DNA from: JBBREP01 sp036501845
GTDB lineage: Bacteria; Actinomycetota; Acidimicrobiia; IMCC26256; PALSA-610
Direction: 5' to 3'
Length of the DNA stretch: 10,035 nt
NCBI GenBank assembly: GCA_036501845.1
Contig: DASXZO010000069.1
Location: 1-10,035, forward strand
Position 1 is the stretch's first letter, and the number at the start of each line of letters is the position of its first letter. This document shows positions 1 through 5,345 of this stretch, piece by piece. The position numbers were made by a program, and so were the translations under genes. A model generated the notes under the pieces. The model saw only the letters and a program-made list of their open reading frames with translations. It was not told the origin of the DNA and searched no databases.

Positions 1-552
1 CAAGAGCTGGTGCCCAGCGTCGGTGAGGATCGACTCGGGGTGGAACTGCACGCCTTCGATCGGCAGATCGCGGTGGCGCAGGCCCATCACGAGGCCATCC
101 TCGGACTCGGCGGTGACCTCGATGGGATCGCGCACCGTGTCACGAGCAACCACGAGCGAGTGGTAGCGGGTGGCGGTGAACGGGCTCGCCAGATCGCGGA
201 ACACGCCGGTGCCGCCGTGCGCGATCTGCGAGGTCTTGCCGTGCATCACCGCAGGGGCGCGCACCACCTCGGCGCCGTAGATCTCGCCGATGCACTGGTG
301 GCCGAGGCACACGCCGAGCACCGGCACGCCGGCTTCGCCGAACGCGCGGATCGCGTCCATCGACACGCCGGCGTCCTCGGGCCGGCCCGGGCCGGGCGAC
401 ACGAGCACGGCGTCGGGGGCGCAGGCGCGCAAACCGTCGACGTCGAGCGCATCGTTGCGGTGCACCAGAGGCTCGGCACCCAGCTCACCGAGGTACTGCA
501 CGAGGTTGTAGACGAAGCTGTCGTAGTTGTCGATGACCAGGACACGGGTCAT
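1..552 (-). CDS. pabA: Glutamine amidotransferase subunit of aminodeoxychorismate/anthranilate synthase (3' end cut by window)
   Basis: This is a class I glutamine amidotransferase. It releases ammonia from glutamine for a chorismate-using partner, either PabB (folate, 4-aminobenzoate) or TrpE (tryptophan). The 184 visible residues include the N-terminal VLVIDNYDSFVYNLVQY signature, the oxyanion segment SPGPGRPEDAG (residues 52-62), the nucleophile elbow GVCLGHQCIG with catalytic Cys82, and VQFHPES with His171 and Glu173. Family members run to about 190-220 residues, so only the C-terminal tail and stop lie beyond base 1. The ATG at 550-552 gives the canonical N-terminus; a purine-rich AGGAAG sits about 5 nt upstream. 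A GTG 33 nt further upstream (583-585) is also in frame but lies inside the dispersed repeat. The sequence does not show whether it serves folate, tryptophan or both (trpG is an equally valid symbol). The adjacent divergent crgA matches the crgA-trpG arrangement known near the mycobacterial origin. Confidence 0.95.
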   Translation of the reverse strand, partial: MTRVLVIDNYDSFVYNLVQYLGELGAEPLVHRNDALDVDGLRACAPDAVLVSPGPGRPEDAGVSMDAIRAFGEAGVPVLGVCLGHQCIGEIYGAEVVRAPAVMHGKTSQIAHGGTGVFRDLASPFTATRYHSLVVARDTVRDPIEVTAESEDGLVMGLRHRDLPIEGVQFHPESILTDAGHQLL

Positions 553-652
553 ATCGTCTTCCTGCCTCTTGTTCGCTGCGCTCACGGGCCGGCGGGCCTT
601 CCCTCGCTCGTCGCTTCGTGTCGAGTCATCCGGTTCGCTCACGCTCGGCTGG
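553..652 (-). repeat. Dispersed repeat, copy 1, abutting the pabA start codon
   Basis: Read on the minus strand, this ~100 bp stretch aligns with 7939-8035 on the plus strand. Shared blocks, in the same order, are CCAGCCGAGCG (642-652), an ACTCGA block, GAGCGAGGGAAGGCC, a second GGCC after a 4-base gap, GTGAGCG, and AGCGAACAAGAGG. The two GGCC arms can form a short hairpin around CGCC here and around CATT in the other copy, so the arms are kept while the loop differs. The last bases before the pabA ATG contain AAGAGG and AGGAAG, so the element seems to supply the ribosome-binding site. No transposase or target-site duplication is visible. Confidence 0.7.
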
Positions 653-684
653 ACGGTAGCGGCCGGCCCGACGTTCACGGCCAC

Positions 685-690
685 TACATT
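685..690 (+). promoter_or_regulatory. Candidate -10 box for crgA (leaderless type)
   Basis: TACATT fits TANNNT. It lies 9 nt before the crgA ATG, where no Shine-Dalgarno sequence is present, so the transcript may begin at or near the start codon. There is no good -35 at 17 nt, which is common in Actinobacteria. Based on sequence only. Confidence 0.35.
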
Positions 691-699
691 CACTGCGCG

Positions 700-936
700 A
701 TGGCGACGAAGACCGCGGCCAAGAGCGGGCGCTACACCGCGCCGAAGCCCAAGACCGAGCACCACAGCCCGTTCTGGGTCCCGGTGCTGATGAGCACCAT
801 GTTCCTCACCGGCCTTGCGGTGATCGTGCTCAACTACCTGAGCCTGCTCCCCGGCACCCAGCCCGAGAACCGCTACCTCTTCCTCGGTCTGTTCTGGGTG
901 GTGTTCGGCTTCATCCTTGCCGCTAACTACAAGTGA
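700..936 (+). CDS. crgA: Cell division protein CrgA
   Basis: CrgA is a small integral membrane protein of the actinobacterial divisome. In mycobacteria it interacts with FtsZ, FtsQ and the septal PBP/FtsI; in Streptomyces it restrains septation. The 78 residues comprise a basic, Lys/Pro-rich cytoplasmic N-terminus (1-24), a first membrane helix (about 26-48, with SPFWVPVL at its start), a short loop with PGTQPENR, and a second helix (about 59-75) ending NYK. This two-helix layout and the SP.W..P and N...G...V.FGF patterns are typical of the family, which is often 80-95 residues long. The ATG at 700 begins MATKTAAK. An upstream in-frame extension exists but runs antisense through pabA and is rejected. 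The gene is divergent from pabA across 147 bp that hold the dispersed repeat. Confidence 0.93.
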   Translation: MATKTAAKSGRYTAPKPKTEHHSPFWVPVLMSTMFLTGLAVIVLNYLSLLPGTQPENRYLFLGLFWVVFGFILAANYK

Positions 937-986
937 CCGTCTCGCCGCACATGTAGCAGTCCACCTGCACAAACACAGGCGTGTAA

Positions 987-1019
987 TTCCCCACAGATTT
1001 GTCCACAGCCTGTGGAAGC
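987..1019. promoter_or_regulatory. Cluster of DnaA-box-like motifs with a perfect palindrome
   Basis: TTGTCCACA at 999-1007 matches the 9-mer preferred by actinobacterial DnaA. TTCCCCACA (987-995) differs from it at two positions. On the other strand GCTTCCACA (1019-1011) keeps the TCCACA core. Bases 1002-1016 form TCCACAG-C-CTGTGGA, a perfect inverted repeat with 7 bp arms. The local sequence is richer in A/T than its surroundings. A real oriC usually has many more boxes and lies beside dnaA or dnaN, which are not here. It could instead be a secondary DnaA site or a site for another regulator. Confidence 0.4.
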
Positions 1020-1077
1020 GGGCCTCGGACCGTTGCGCGGCAAGCCACACGCAAGGGGCGCCCGGTTGACTGAGCGC

Positions 1078-1135
1078 GGGGTCGGGCTGGGACCACGAGC
1101 CCTCGTGGGTTCACCCCCACCACCGGCCCGGCCCC
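1078..1135. terminator. Long GC-rich foldback between convergent genes (possible bidirectional terminator or structured RNA)
   Basis: GGGGTCGGGC (1078-1087) pairs with GCCCGGCCCC (1126-1135) over 10 bp with one T-G pair. Inside, CCACGAG (1093-1099) pairs perfectly with CTCGTGG (1102-1108). A competing hairpin, GTGGG (1105-1109) with CCCAC (1116-1120), overlaps the inner stem, so two alternative folds exist. Immediately after, CCCC-ATAC-GGGG (1132-1143) can form a third small hairpin. The place between convergent crgA and the 1170 gene suits a terminator, but no T tract follows on either strand. No tRNA cloverleaf could be drawn. Confidence 0.35.
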
Positions 1136-1169
1136 ATACGGGGTCGGTGGACTGGGGTCGCGCGTGACC

Positions 1170-1433
1170 TCAGTTCACCGGCGTGATGAGAGCCATGCGT
1201 TCGGCGCAGTGGCGCGGCGGCATGGGGAGCTCGCCGTTGGGTGCCGCGTACATCACGACCTCGGCCCCGCACACGATGCAGCGGTAGCGCAGGTCGACAT
1301 CGGCGAGCGGTGCGATGTCTTCTTCGCCATGCGGAGCGATGCCCTGGGCGAAGCCGCGCACGAACCCCGCACCGATCAGGTACAGCACGACGACGACCGC
1401 AAGCGCGATCACGATCTTGACGAGCAGGTCCAT
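1170..1433 (-). CDS. Small single-pass membrane protein with zinc-ribbon-like C-terminal domain
   Basis: I do not recognise a named family. The 87-residue product has one strongly hydrophobic helix (residues 5-24), then a short acidic linker (37-48) and a compact C-terminal region with YRCIVCGAEV (Cys52, Cys55) and PPRHCAERM (His75, Cys76). Four potential metal ligands in a CxxC...HC pattern suggest a rubredoxin- or zinc-ribbon-like fold tethered to the membrane; this is inference. The ATG at 1431-1433 puts the helix at the N-terminus. A TTG two codons upstream is also possible, and neither start has a clear ribosome-binding site. The gene follows the thiolase on the same strand after 75 bp, so they may be co-transcribed. 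The codons have the G/C-rich third positions of real genes here. Confidence 0.75.
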   Translation of the reverse strand: MDLLVKIVIALAVVVVLYLIGAGFVRGFAQGIAPHGEEDIAPLADVDLRYRCIVCGAEVVMYAAPNGELPMPPRHCAERMALITPVN

Positions 1434-1508
1434 TGGCAAATCCAGCGGTGGTGGCCGGCGCTCGGCTGAGCAGCGAGCCCTCCGGACCGGCCCGGCGTGG
1501 TGACCGCG

Positions 1509-2672
1509 TCAGCCGAGGCGCTCGATGATGGTGGCGTTCGCCATGCCACCACCCTCACACATCGTCTGCAAGCCGTAACGACCGCCGGTGCGCTCGAGCT
1601 CGTTGAGCAGCGTGGCCATGAGCCGGGCGCCCGAGCAACCGAGCGGGTGACCGAGCGCGATGGCGCCGCCGTTCACGTTGACCTTGGTCATGTCGGGGTG
1701 GTGCTCCATCTCCCACGCCAGCACCACCGGAGCGAAGGCCTCGTTGATCTCGATGAGATCGAAATCGTCGATCTTCATGCCCGACCGCTCCAGCGCCTTG
1801 GTCGTTGCCGGGATCGGCGCGGTGAGCATCAGCACCGGGTCGGCGCCGGCGAGTGCGAAGGTGTGGAACCGCGCCCGCGCCTTCAGGCCGAGGCGGGCGG
1901 CGGTCTGCTCCTCCATGATCAGCATCGCCGCGGCACCGTCGGTGATCTGCGACGAGTTGCCGGCGGTGATCACACCGTCGGGCTTGAAGGCGGGCTTGAG
2001 CTTGGCCAGCGTCTCCATCGAGCTGTCCGGACGGATGCCTTCGTCGGCCGCGAATTGGGTGGTGCCGCCATCGTGGGTGACCTCGATCGGCACGATTTCA
2101 CGCTCGAAGCGACCTTCCTCACGCGCTCGCGCCGCGCGCTGGTGCGACTGCACCGCGAGGGCGTCGTTCTGTTCGCGGCTGATCCCCCACTTCTCCGAGA
2201 TCATCTCGGCCGAGATGCCCTGGGGAACGAGGTTCGGGTAGCGCTGCGTGAGCTGCTCGCTGAACGGGATGCCGTACTCGCCCTTGGCGAAGCTCGCACC
2301 CATCGGCACGCGGGTCATGTTCTCGACGCCCGCGGCGACGACCACGTCGTACGCGCCCGCAATCACGCCCTGCGCGGCGAAGTGCGCGGCCTGCTGCGAA
2401 CTGCCGCACTGGCGGTCGACCGTGGTGCCCGGCGTGGAGTCGGGCAGGCCCGCGGCGAGCGCGGCATTGCGGGCGATGTTCACGCCCTGCTCGCCCACCT
2501 GCATGACGCAACCCATGATCACGTCCTCGATCAGGGCGGGGTCGACATCGTTGCGCTCGAGCAAGGCGCGCAGCACGTGCGCGCCGAGGTCGACGGGATG
2601 CTCGCCGGCGAGGGAGCCGTTGCGGCGTCCGAGGGGCGTGCGGACGGCGTCGATGATGACGGCACTGGGCAT
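1509..2672 (-). CDS. Acetyl-CoA acyltransferase (thiolase, degradative type)
   Basis: This thiolase family enzyme either cleaves 3-ketoacyl-CoA with CoA (fatty-acid or related beta-oxidation) or condenses two acetyl-CoA. The 387 residues match the usual length (about 380-400). All three catalytic motifs are present: nucleophile Cys89 in DRQCGSSQQA, His342 in GGAIALGHPLGCSGAR, and Cys372 in CEGGGMANA. NEAFAP (310-315) carries the conserved Asn. The start begins PSAVIIDAVRTPLGRR, the typical N-terminus; the frame stays open further upstream but without thiolase similarity. AAGGAG lies 6 nt before the ATG, a good Shine-Dalgarno. The promoter region holds two CCGATCGG palindromes, pointing to TetR-family control, common for lipid catabolism genes in Actinobacteria. 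The substrate chain length cannot be told from sequence. Its role as the first gene of a two-gene unit with the small downstream membrane protein is inferred from strand and spacing. Confidence 0.94.
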   Translation of the reverse strand: MPSAVIIDAVRTPLGRRNGSLAGEHPVDLGAHVLRALLERNDVDPALIEDVIMGCVMQVGEQGVNIARNAALAAGLPDSTPGTTVDRQCGSSQQAAHFAAQGVIAGAYDVVVAAGVENMTRVPMGASFAKGEYGIPFSEQLTQRYPNLVPQGISAEMISEKWGISREQNDALAVQSHQRAARAREEGRFEREIVPIEVTHDGGTTQFAADEGIRPDSSMETLAKLKPAFKPDGVITAGNSSQITDGAAAMLIMEEQTAARLGLKARARFHTFALAGADPVLMLTAPIPATTKALERSGMKIDDFDLIEINEAFAPVVLAWEMEHHPDMTKVNVNGGAIALGHPLGCSGARLMATLLNELERTGGRYGLQTMCEGGGMANATIIERLG

Positions 2673-2678
2673 GGCGAG

Positions 2679-2684
2679 CTCCTT
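2679..2684 (-). promoter_or_regulatory. Ribosome-binding site of the thiolase
   Basis: AAGGAG on the minus strand, 6 nt before the ATG at 2670-2672. It is one of the few clear Shine-Dalgarno sequences in the window and fixes the thiolase start. Confidence 0.7.
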
Positions 2685-2712
2685 GTCGGAAGATCCGCCG
2701 TCGGGCATCGGC

Positions 2713-2751
2713 CCGATCGGCGGGACGCGTCCAACAATAGACCGATCGGTC
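2713..2751. promoter_or_regulatory. Paired palindromic operator, probably for a TetR-family regulator
   Basis: GACCGATCGGTC (2740-2751) is a perfect 12 bp palindrome. A second CCGATCGG (2713-2720) lies with its centre 29 bp away, close to three helical turns. Both sit between the divergent thiolase and histidine phosphatase starts. TATTGT on the minus strand (2739-2734), directly beside the larger palindrome, could be the thiolase -10, placing the operator in the -35/-10 spacer where a repressor would block the polymerase. Palindromes of this A-CCGATCGG-T type are common TetR-family sites in Actinobacteria. The regulator gene is not in this window. Confidence 0.5.
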
Positions 2752-2803
2752 AAGACAACCCCAGGGCGCCCGCAGATCATCCCGCCTGCTGTACTGCTTC
2801 GTC

Positions 2804-3490
2804 GTGCGGCAGTTGATGGTGTTGCGCCATGGGCAGACGGCGTGGAATCTCGAGGGCCGCTGGCAGGGGTGGCTCGACATCCCGCTCGACGACGTGGGTC
2901 GTGCTCAGGCCCGGGCGCGCGCCGCGCAGCTCGCCGCGGCGGGCACAACGTTCGCGGGCGTGGCGGCGTCGCCCCTCGGCCGGGCGCTCGAAACCGCGAC
3001 CATCGTTGCCGAGCGCCTCGACCTCGGCGCGGTGCGCACCTACCCAGGTCTGCGCGAGCGCAACGGTGGCGACTGGCAGGGCCGCACCACGGCTGACATC
3101 GACGAGCGCTGGCCCGACGAGCTTCTGGCGCTGCGCCGCGGCGAGATCGACACCCCGCCCGGTGGGGAGAGCACGGCGGAGATGATGGACCGGCTCGACG
3201 GCGCGCTCGCCGACATCGACACAACGATGCCCGCCGGCCCGATCCTGGTCGTGACGCACGGCGGGATCGCGCGAGCGCTCGTCAACCGGACTCGCGCCGC
3301 GGAATCGCGCGCCATCTTCGCCAATGTTGGCGGCATGTGGATGGACTACGACCGCGGCCGGCTGCGCGCCGGCGAACCGCTGCCCGTGCTCGAGCACGAC
3401 CCGGCAACACCCGAAGGTCCGCTGCCGACCGCGCCTGAGATCGTCGCGGCCGAGCACGCGTCGGGAAACTCCGAAACGCACGCGAATTGA
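2804..3490 (+). CDS. Histidine phosphatase family protein (phosphoglycerate-mutase-like)
   Basis: This branch-1 histidine phosphatase transfers phosphate through a phosphohistidine. The 228 residues carry the whole catalytic set: LRHGQTAWN with Arg8 and His9 (nucleophile), Arg60 in ASPLGRALETA, Glu85 in GLRERNGGDWQG (proton donor), and His152 in VVTHGG. The chain is close to the broad-specificity phosphatase (CobC/PhoE-like) branch and lacks the extra length of dPGM glycolytic mutases, so hydrolysis of a small phosphoester is more likely than mutase activity; the substrate is unknown. The tail after residue 195 is Pro/Glu-rich and probably disordered. The start is taken as GTG at 2804, which leaves just seven residues before the RHG motif. 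There is no Shine-Dalgarno; an imperfect TACTGC lies 6 nt upstream. It is divergent from the thiolase, and the protease gene follows after 37 bp. Confidence 0.9.
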   Translation: MRQLMVLRHGQTAWNLEGRWQGWLDIPLDDVGRAQARARAAQLAAAGTTFAGVAASPLGRALETATIVAERLDLGAVRTYPGLRERNGGDWQGRTTADIDERWPDELLALRRGEIDTPPGGESTAEMMDRLDGALADIDTTMPAGPILVVTHGGIARALVNRTRAAESRAIFANVGGMWMDYDRGRLRAGEPLPVLEHDPATPEGPLPTAPEIVAAEHASGNSETHAN

Positions 3491-3527
3491 TGCAAGACTC
3501 GACCCGACCGCGTCGATAGAGCTGCCA

Positions 3528-5303
3528 ATGCCTCGCACAATCCGATGGGATGGGCTCGGCTCTGCCCGCGCGCTCGTCGTCGCGCTCTCGCTCGCGCTCG
3601 CGTCGATCGGCACGATCGCCGCGTCCTCACAGGCACCGGCATCTGCGGCACGTGCGACGAACACGAATCCGTACATCGTCAACGGCGCGCAGATCTCGCT
3701 GAGCCAGGTGCCGTTCCAGGCCGCGATCCTCGACCGCCGCTACGGCGACGACAGCGATCCGGCCGCGCAGTTCGAGTGCGGCGGCGAGGTGCTCACCTCG
3801 CGGCTCGTGCTGACCGCCGGCCACTGCACCTACTACGACCTCGGCAACGGGCTGCAGGAAACCGCCGCGAACCTGCGCGTGCTGGTGAACACCGGCAACC
3901 TGTCGAGCGGCGGCACCGCGGTCGACGTCACCGCCATCCACCGCAACCCCGGCTACGACCCTACGAAGAGCGATAGCAACGACCTCGCGCTGCTCTCGCT
4001 GGCGTCACCGATTGCCACCACGCCTGTGGCCGTCGTGCCGCCGCAGAGCGACTACCGCTGGACGAGCGGCGCCACCGGCTTCGTGTCAGGATGGGGTTGC
4101 GACGTCGACAACTCGGAATGCGAAAACCAGTCCGACTACCCGAACCTGCTGCGCGGCACCTCGTTGACCGTGCACACGAACTCGTACTGCGAAGGGCGCT
4201 ATTCGCAGTACAACATCGATTTCGACCCGGCGACGATGTTGTGCGCGGGTAACCCGAGCGCCTCGGCGGCCGCGCCCGGTCCATGCTTCGGCGACAGCGG
4301 CGGCCCGCTCACCGTGCCGGGTTACCGTGGGCAACGACTCTTGGTCGGGCTCGTGTCGTGGGGTGTGGTGTGCGGCGGCGAGTCGACCGCGTTCACGCGC
4401 GTCGCTACCTACCGGAGTTGGTTGCAATCGTTCGGTGTGCCGATCACCGCGCCGCCGCTCACGGTCGGGCCGTCGCGCCAACTTCTTGCCGGTGCGCGCC
4501 CCATCGCCGGCGATTTCAACGGCGACGGGAACACCGACATCCTCGCCTACCGTCCGGGCAGCGCGAGTGACGCGCTCTACCGCAACGTGAATGGCGGTAC
4601 CGCGTCGGTGCCGGTGTCGTTGAGCGGCAACTATCACAGCGCGGTGTGCGACGTGAACAACGACGGGCGCGACGACGTGATCCTCGTGGCGCCTGGTACC
4701 GCGGCCGACTACGTGTTGTTCGGCGCGGCAGCGCCGGGCACCTTCACGTCGAAGCAGCTGTTCGCCATCAACTCGAACTACATCCCGATCGCGGGCGACT
4801 TCAACGGCGACGGCAAATGCGACCTGATCTTGTATCAACCGGGGTCGGGGCCCGACCACGAGTATCTCGGTGTGGGCAACGGCACGTTCACCGCGGGACC
4901 GTCGATCAATGTGAGCGGCAACTACATCCCGATCGTCGGTGACTTCAACGGCGACGGGCGCGCCGACATCCTCTGGTACGCACCCGGCACCGGCACCGAC
5001 TACCTGCGGCTCGGCAAGACGAACGGCACCTTCGCCGACGGCGCGCCGGTCACGATCAACGGCAGCTACACGCCCGTGGCCGGTGACTTCAACGGCGACC
5101 ACCGCACCGACATCCTCTGGTACGGCTCCGGGAACGCCACCGACTCGCTCTGGTACGCGAGCGGCTCGAGCTTCACCCAGGGGCCCGACGTGACGGTGGG
5201 CGGCGACTACACGGCCGTCACCGGCGACTTCAACGGCGCCGGCAAGGACGACATCGCCTGGATGAGCGCGTCCGGCCTCACGAGCCTCTGGTTCGGCAAG
5301 TAA
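3528..5303 (+). CDS. Secreted trypsin-fold serine protease fused to FG-GAP/VCBS repeats
   Basis: This is an exported S1-family peptidase of 591 residues. A basic N-terminus and hydrophobic core (residues 14-31) followed by ASSQAPASAARA indicate a signal peptide cleaved near 41-43. The zymogen-type mature end is YIVNG (49-53). The triad is His99 (LTAGHC), Asp152 (SNDLALL) and Ser257 (CFGDSGGPL); SGWG (187-190) and SWG (277-279) frame the substrate cleft. Cysteines 84/100, 221/239 and 253/282 match the chymotrypsin-fold disulfides, and 191/198 may form an additional pair. Residues 326-591 hold six repeats of about 48 residues with DFNGDG.TDI.WY-type cores, probably a Ca-binding beta-propeller that may bind polymer or cell surface. 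The ATG at 3528 is chosen because it puts the signal peptide at the N-terminus; an upstream in-frame extension overlapping the phosphatase gene is rejected. No anchor or sorting motif is seen. Confidence 0.92.
   Translation: MPRTIRWDGLGSARALVVALSLALASIGTIAASSQAPASAARATNTNPYIVNGAQISLSQVPFQAAILDRRYGDDSDPAAQFECGGEVLTSRLVLTAGHCTYYDLGNGLQETAANLRVLVNTGNLSSGGTAVDVTAIHRNPGYDPTKSDSNDLALLSLASPIATTPVAVVPPQSDYRWTSGATGFVSGWGCDVDNSECENQSDYPNLLRGTSLTVHTNSYCEGRYSQYNIDFDPATMLCAGNPSASAAAPGPCFGDSGGPLTVPGYRGQRLLVGLVSWGVVCGGESTAFTRVATYRSWLQSFGVPITAPPLTVGPSRQLLAGARPIAGDFNGDGNTDILAYRPGSASDALYRNVNGGTASVPVSLSGNYHSAVCDVNNDGRDDVILVAPGTAADYVLFGAAAPGTFTSKQLFAINSNYIPIAGDFNGDGKCDLILYQPGSGPDHEYLGVGNGTFTAGPSINVSGNYIPIVGDFNGDGRADILWYAPGTGTDYLRLGKTNGTFADGAPVTINGSYTPVAGDFNGDHRTDILWYGSGNATDSLWYASGSSFTQGPDVTVGGDYTAVTGDFNGAGKDDIAWMSASGLTSLWFGK
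4509..5246 (+). repeat. Six in-gene tandem FG-GAP/VCBS repeat units
   Basis: GDFNGDG-type cores start at residues 328, 374, 423, 471, 519 and 567 of the protease (bases 4509, 4647, 4794, 4938, 5082 and 5226). That gives periods of 46, 49, 48, 48 and 48 codons. The first, third and fourth units keep the full D-F-N-G-D-G...D Ca-loop; the second reads DVNNDG, the fifth DFNGDH and the sixth DFNGAG. Confidence 0.8.
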
Positions 5304-5314
5304 CACCGGCGCGA

Positions 5315-5333
5315 GGCCGGCCCGCGACCGGCC
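5315..5333 (+). terminator. Hairpin after the protease gene
   Basis: GGCCGG (5315-5320) pairs perfectly with CCGGCC (5328-5333) across a 7-base loop, 11 nt after the protease stop. There is no T tract beyond TTT at 5343-5345, so it is a weak candidate terminator between the protease and msrA. Confidence 0.35.
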
Positions 5334-5338
5334 GGGCG

Positions 5339-5344
5339 TAGCTT
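5339..5344 (+). promoter_or_regulatory. Candidate -10 box for msrA (leaderless type)
   Basis: TAGCTT fits TANNNT and lies 7 nt before the ATG at 5352, the spacing expected if transcription starts on that codon. No Shine-Dalgarno precedes either msrA ATG (5346 or 5352). Confidence 0.35.
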
Positions 5345-5345
5345 T

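Larger units (their letters stand above)
937..1169. other. Gene-free interval between crgA and a convergent small gene
   Basis: I find no convincing gene in this 233 bp stretch. The only open frame (minus strand, about 66 codons) lacks a recognisable product and the usual G/C-rich third positions. The interval holds the DnaA-box-like cluster at 987-1019 and the GC-rich foldback at 1078-1135, and otherwise nothing I can interpret. Confidence 0.6.

Noticed and set aside
10..699. Long plus-strand open frame leading into crgA
   Set aside because: It is the antisense shadow of pabA; the His/Arg/Ala-rich translation has no domain, and the CrgA family starts at the ATG at 700.
1105..1120. T-arm-like GTGGG-TTCACC-CCCAC suggesting a tRNA
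   Set aside because: The loop has six bases instead of seven, and no matching acceptor, D or anticodon arms can be drawn on either strand.
923..1123. Minus-strand open frame of about 66 codons downstream of crgA
   Set aside because: It overlaps the DnaA-box-like cluster and the foldback, has no recognisable product, and its third positions are not biased toward G/C.
1497..2816. 439-codon plus-strand open frame
   Set aside because: It is antisense to the thiolase. Its composition (His, Arg, Gly, Asp rich) is the usual mirror of a high-GC gene.
2673..3224. Upstream extension of the thiolase frame
   Set aside because: It runs antisense through the phosphatase gene, carries no thiolase similarity, and the ATG at 2672 has a proper Shine-Dalgarno.
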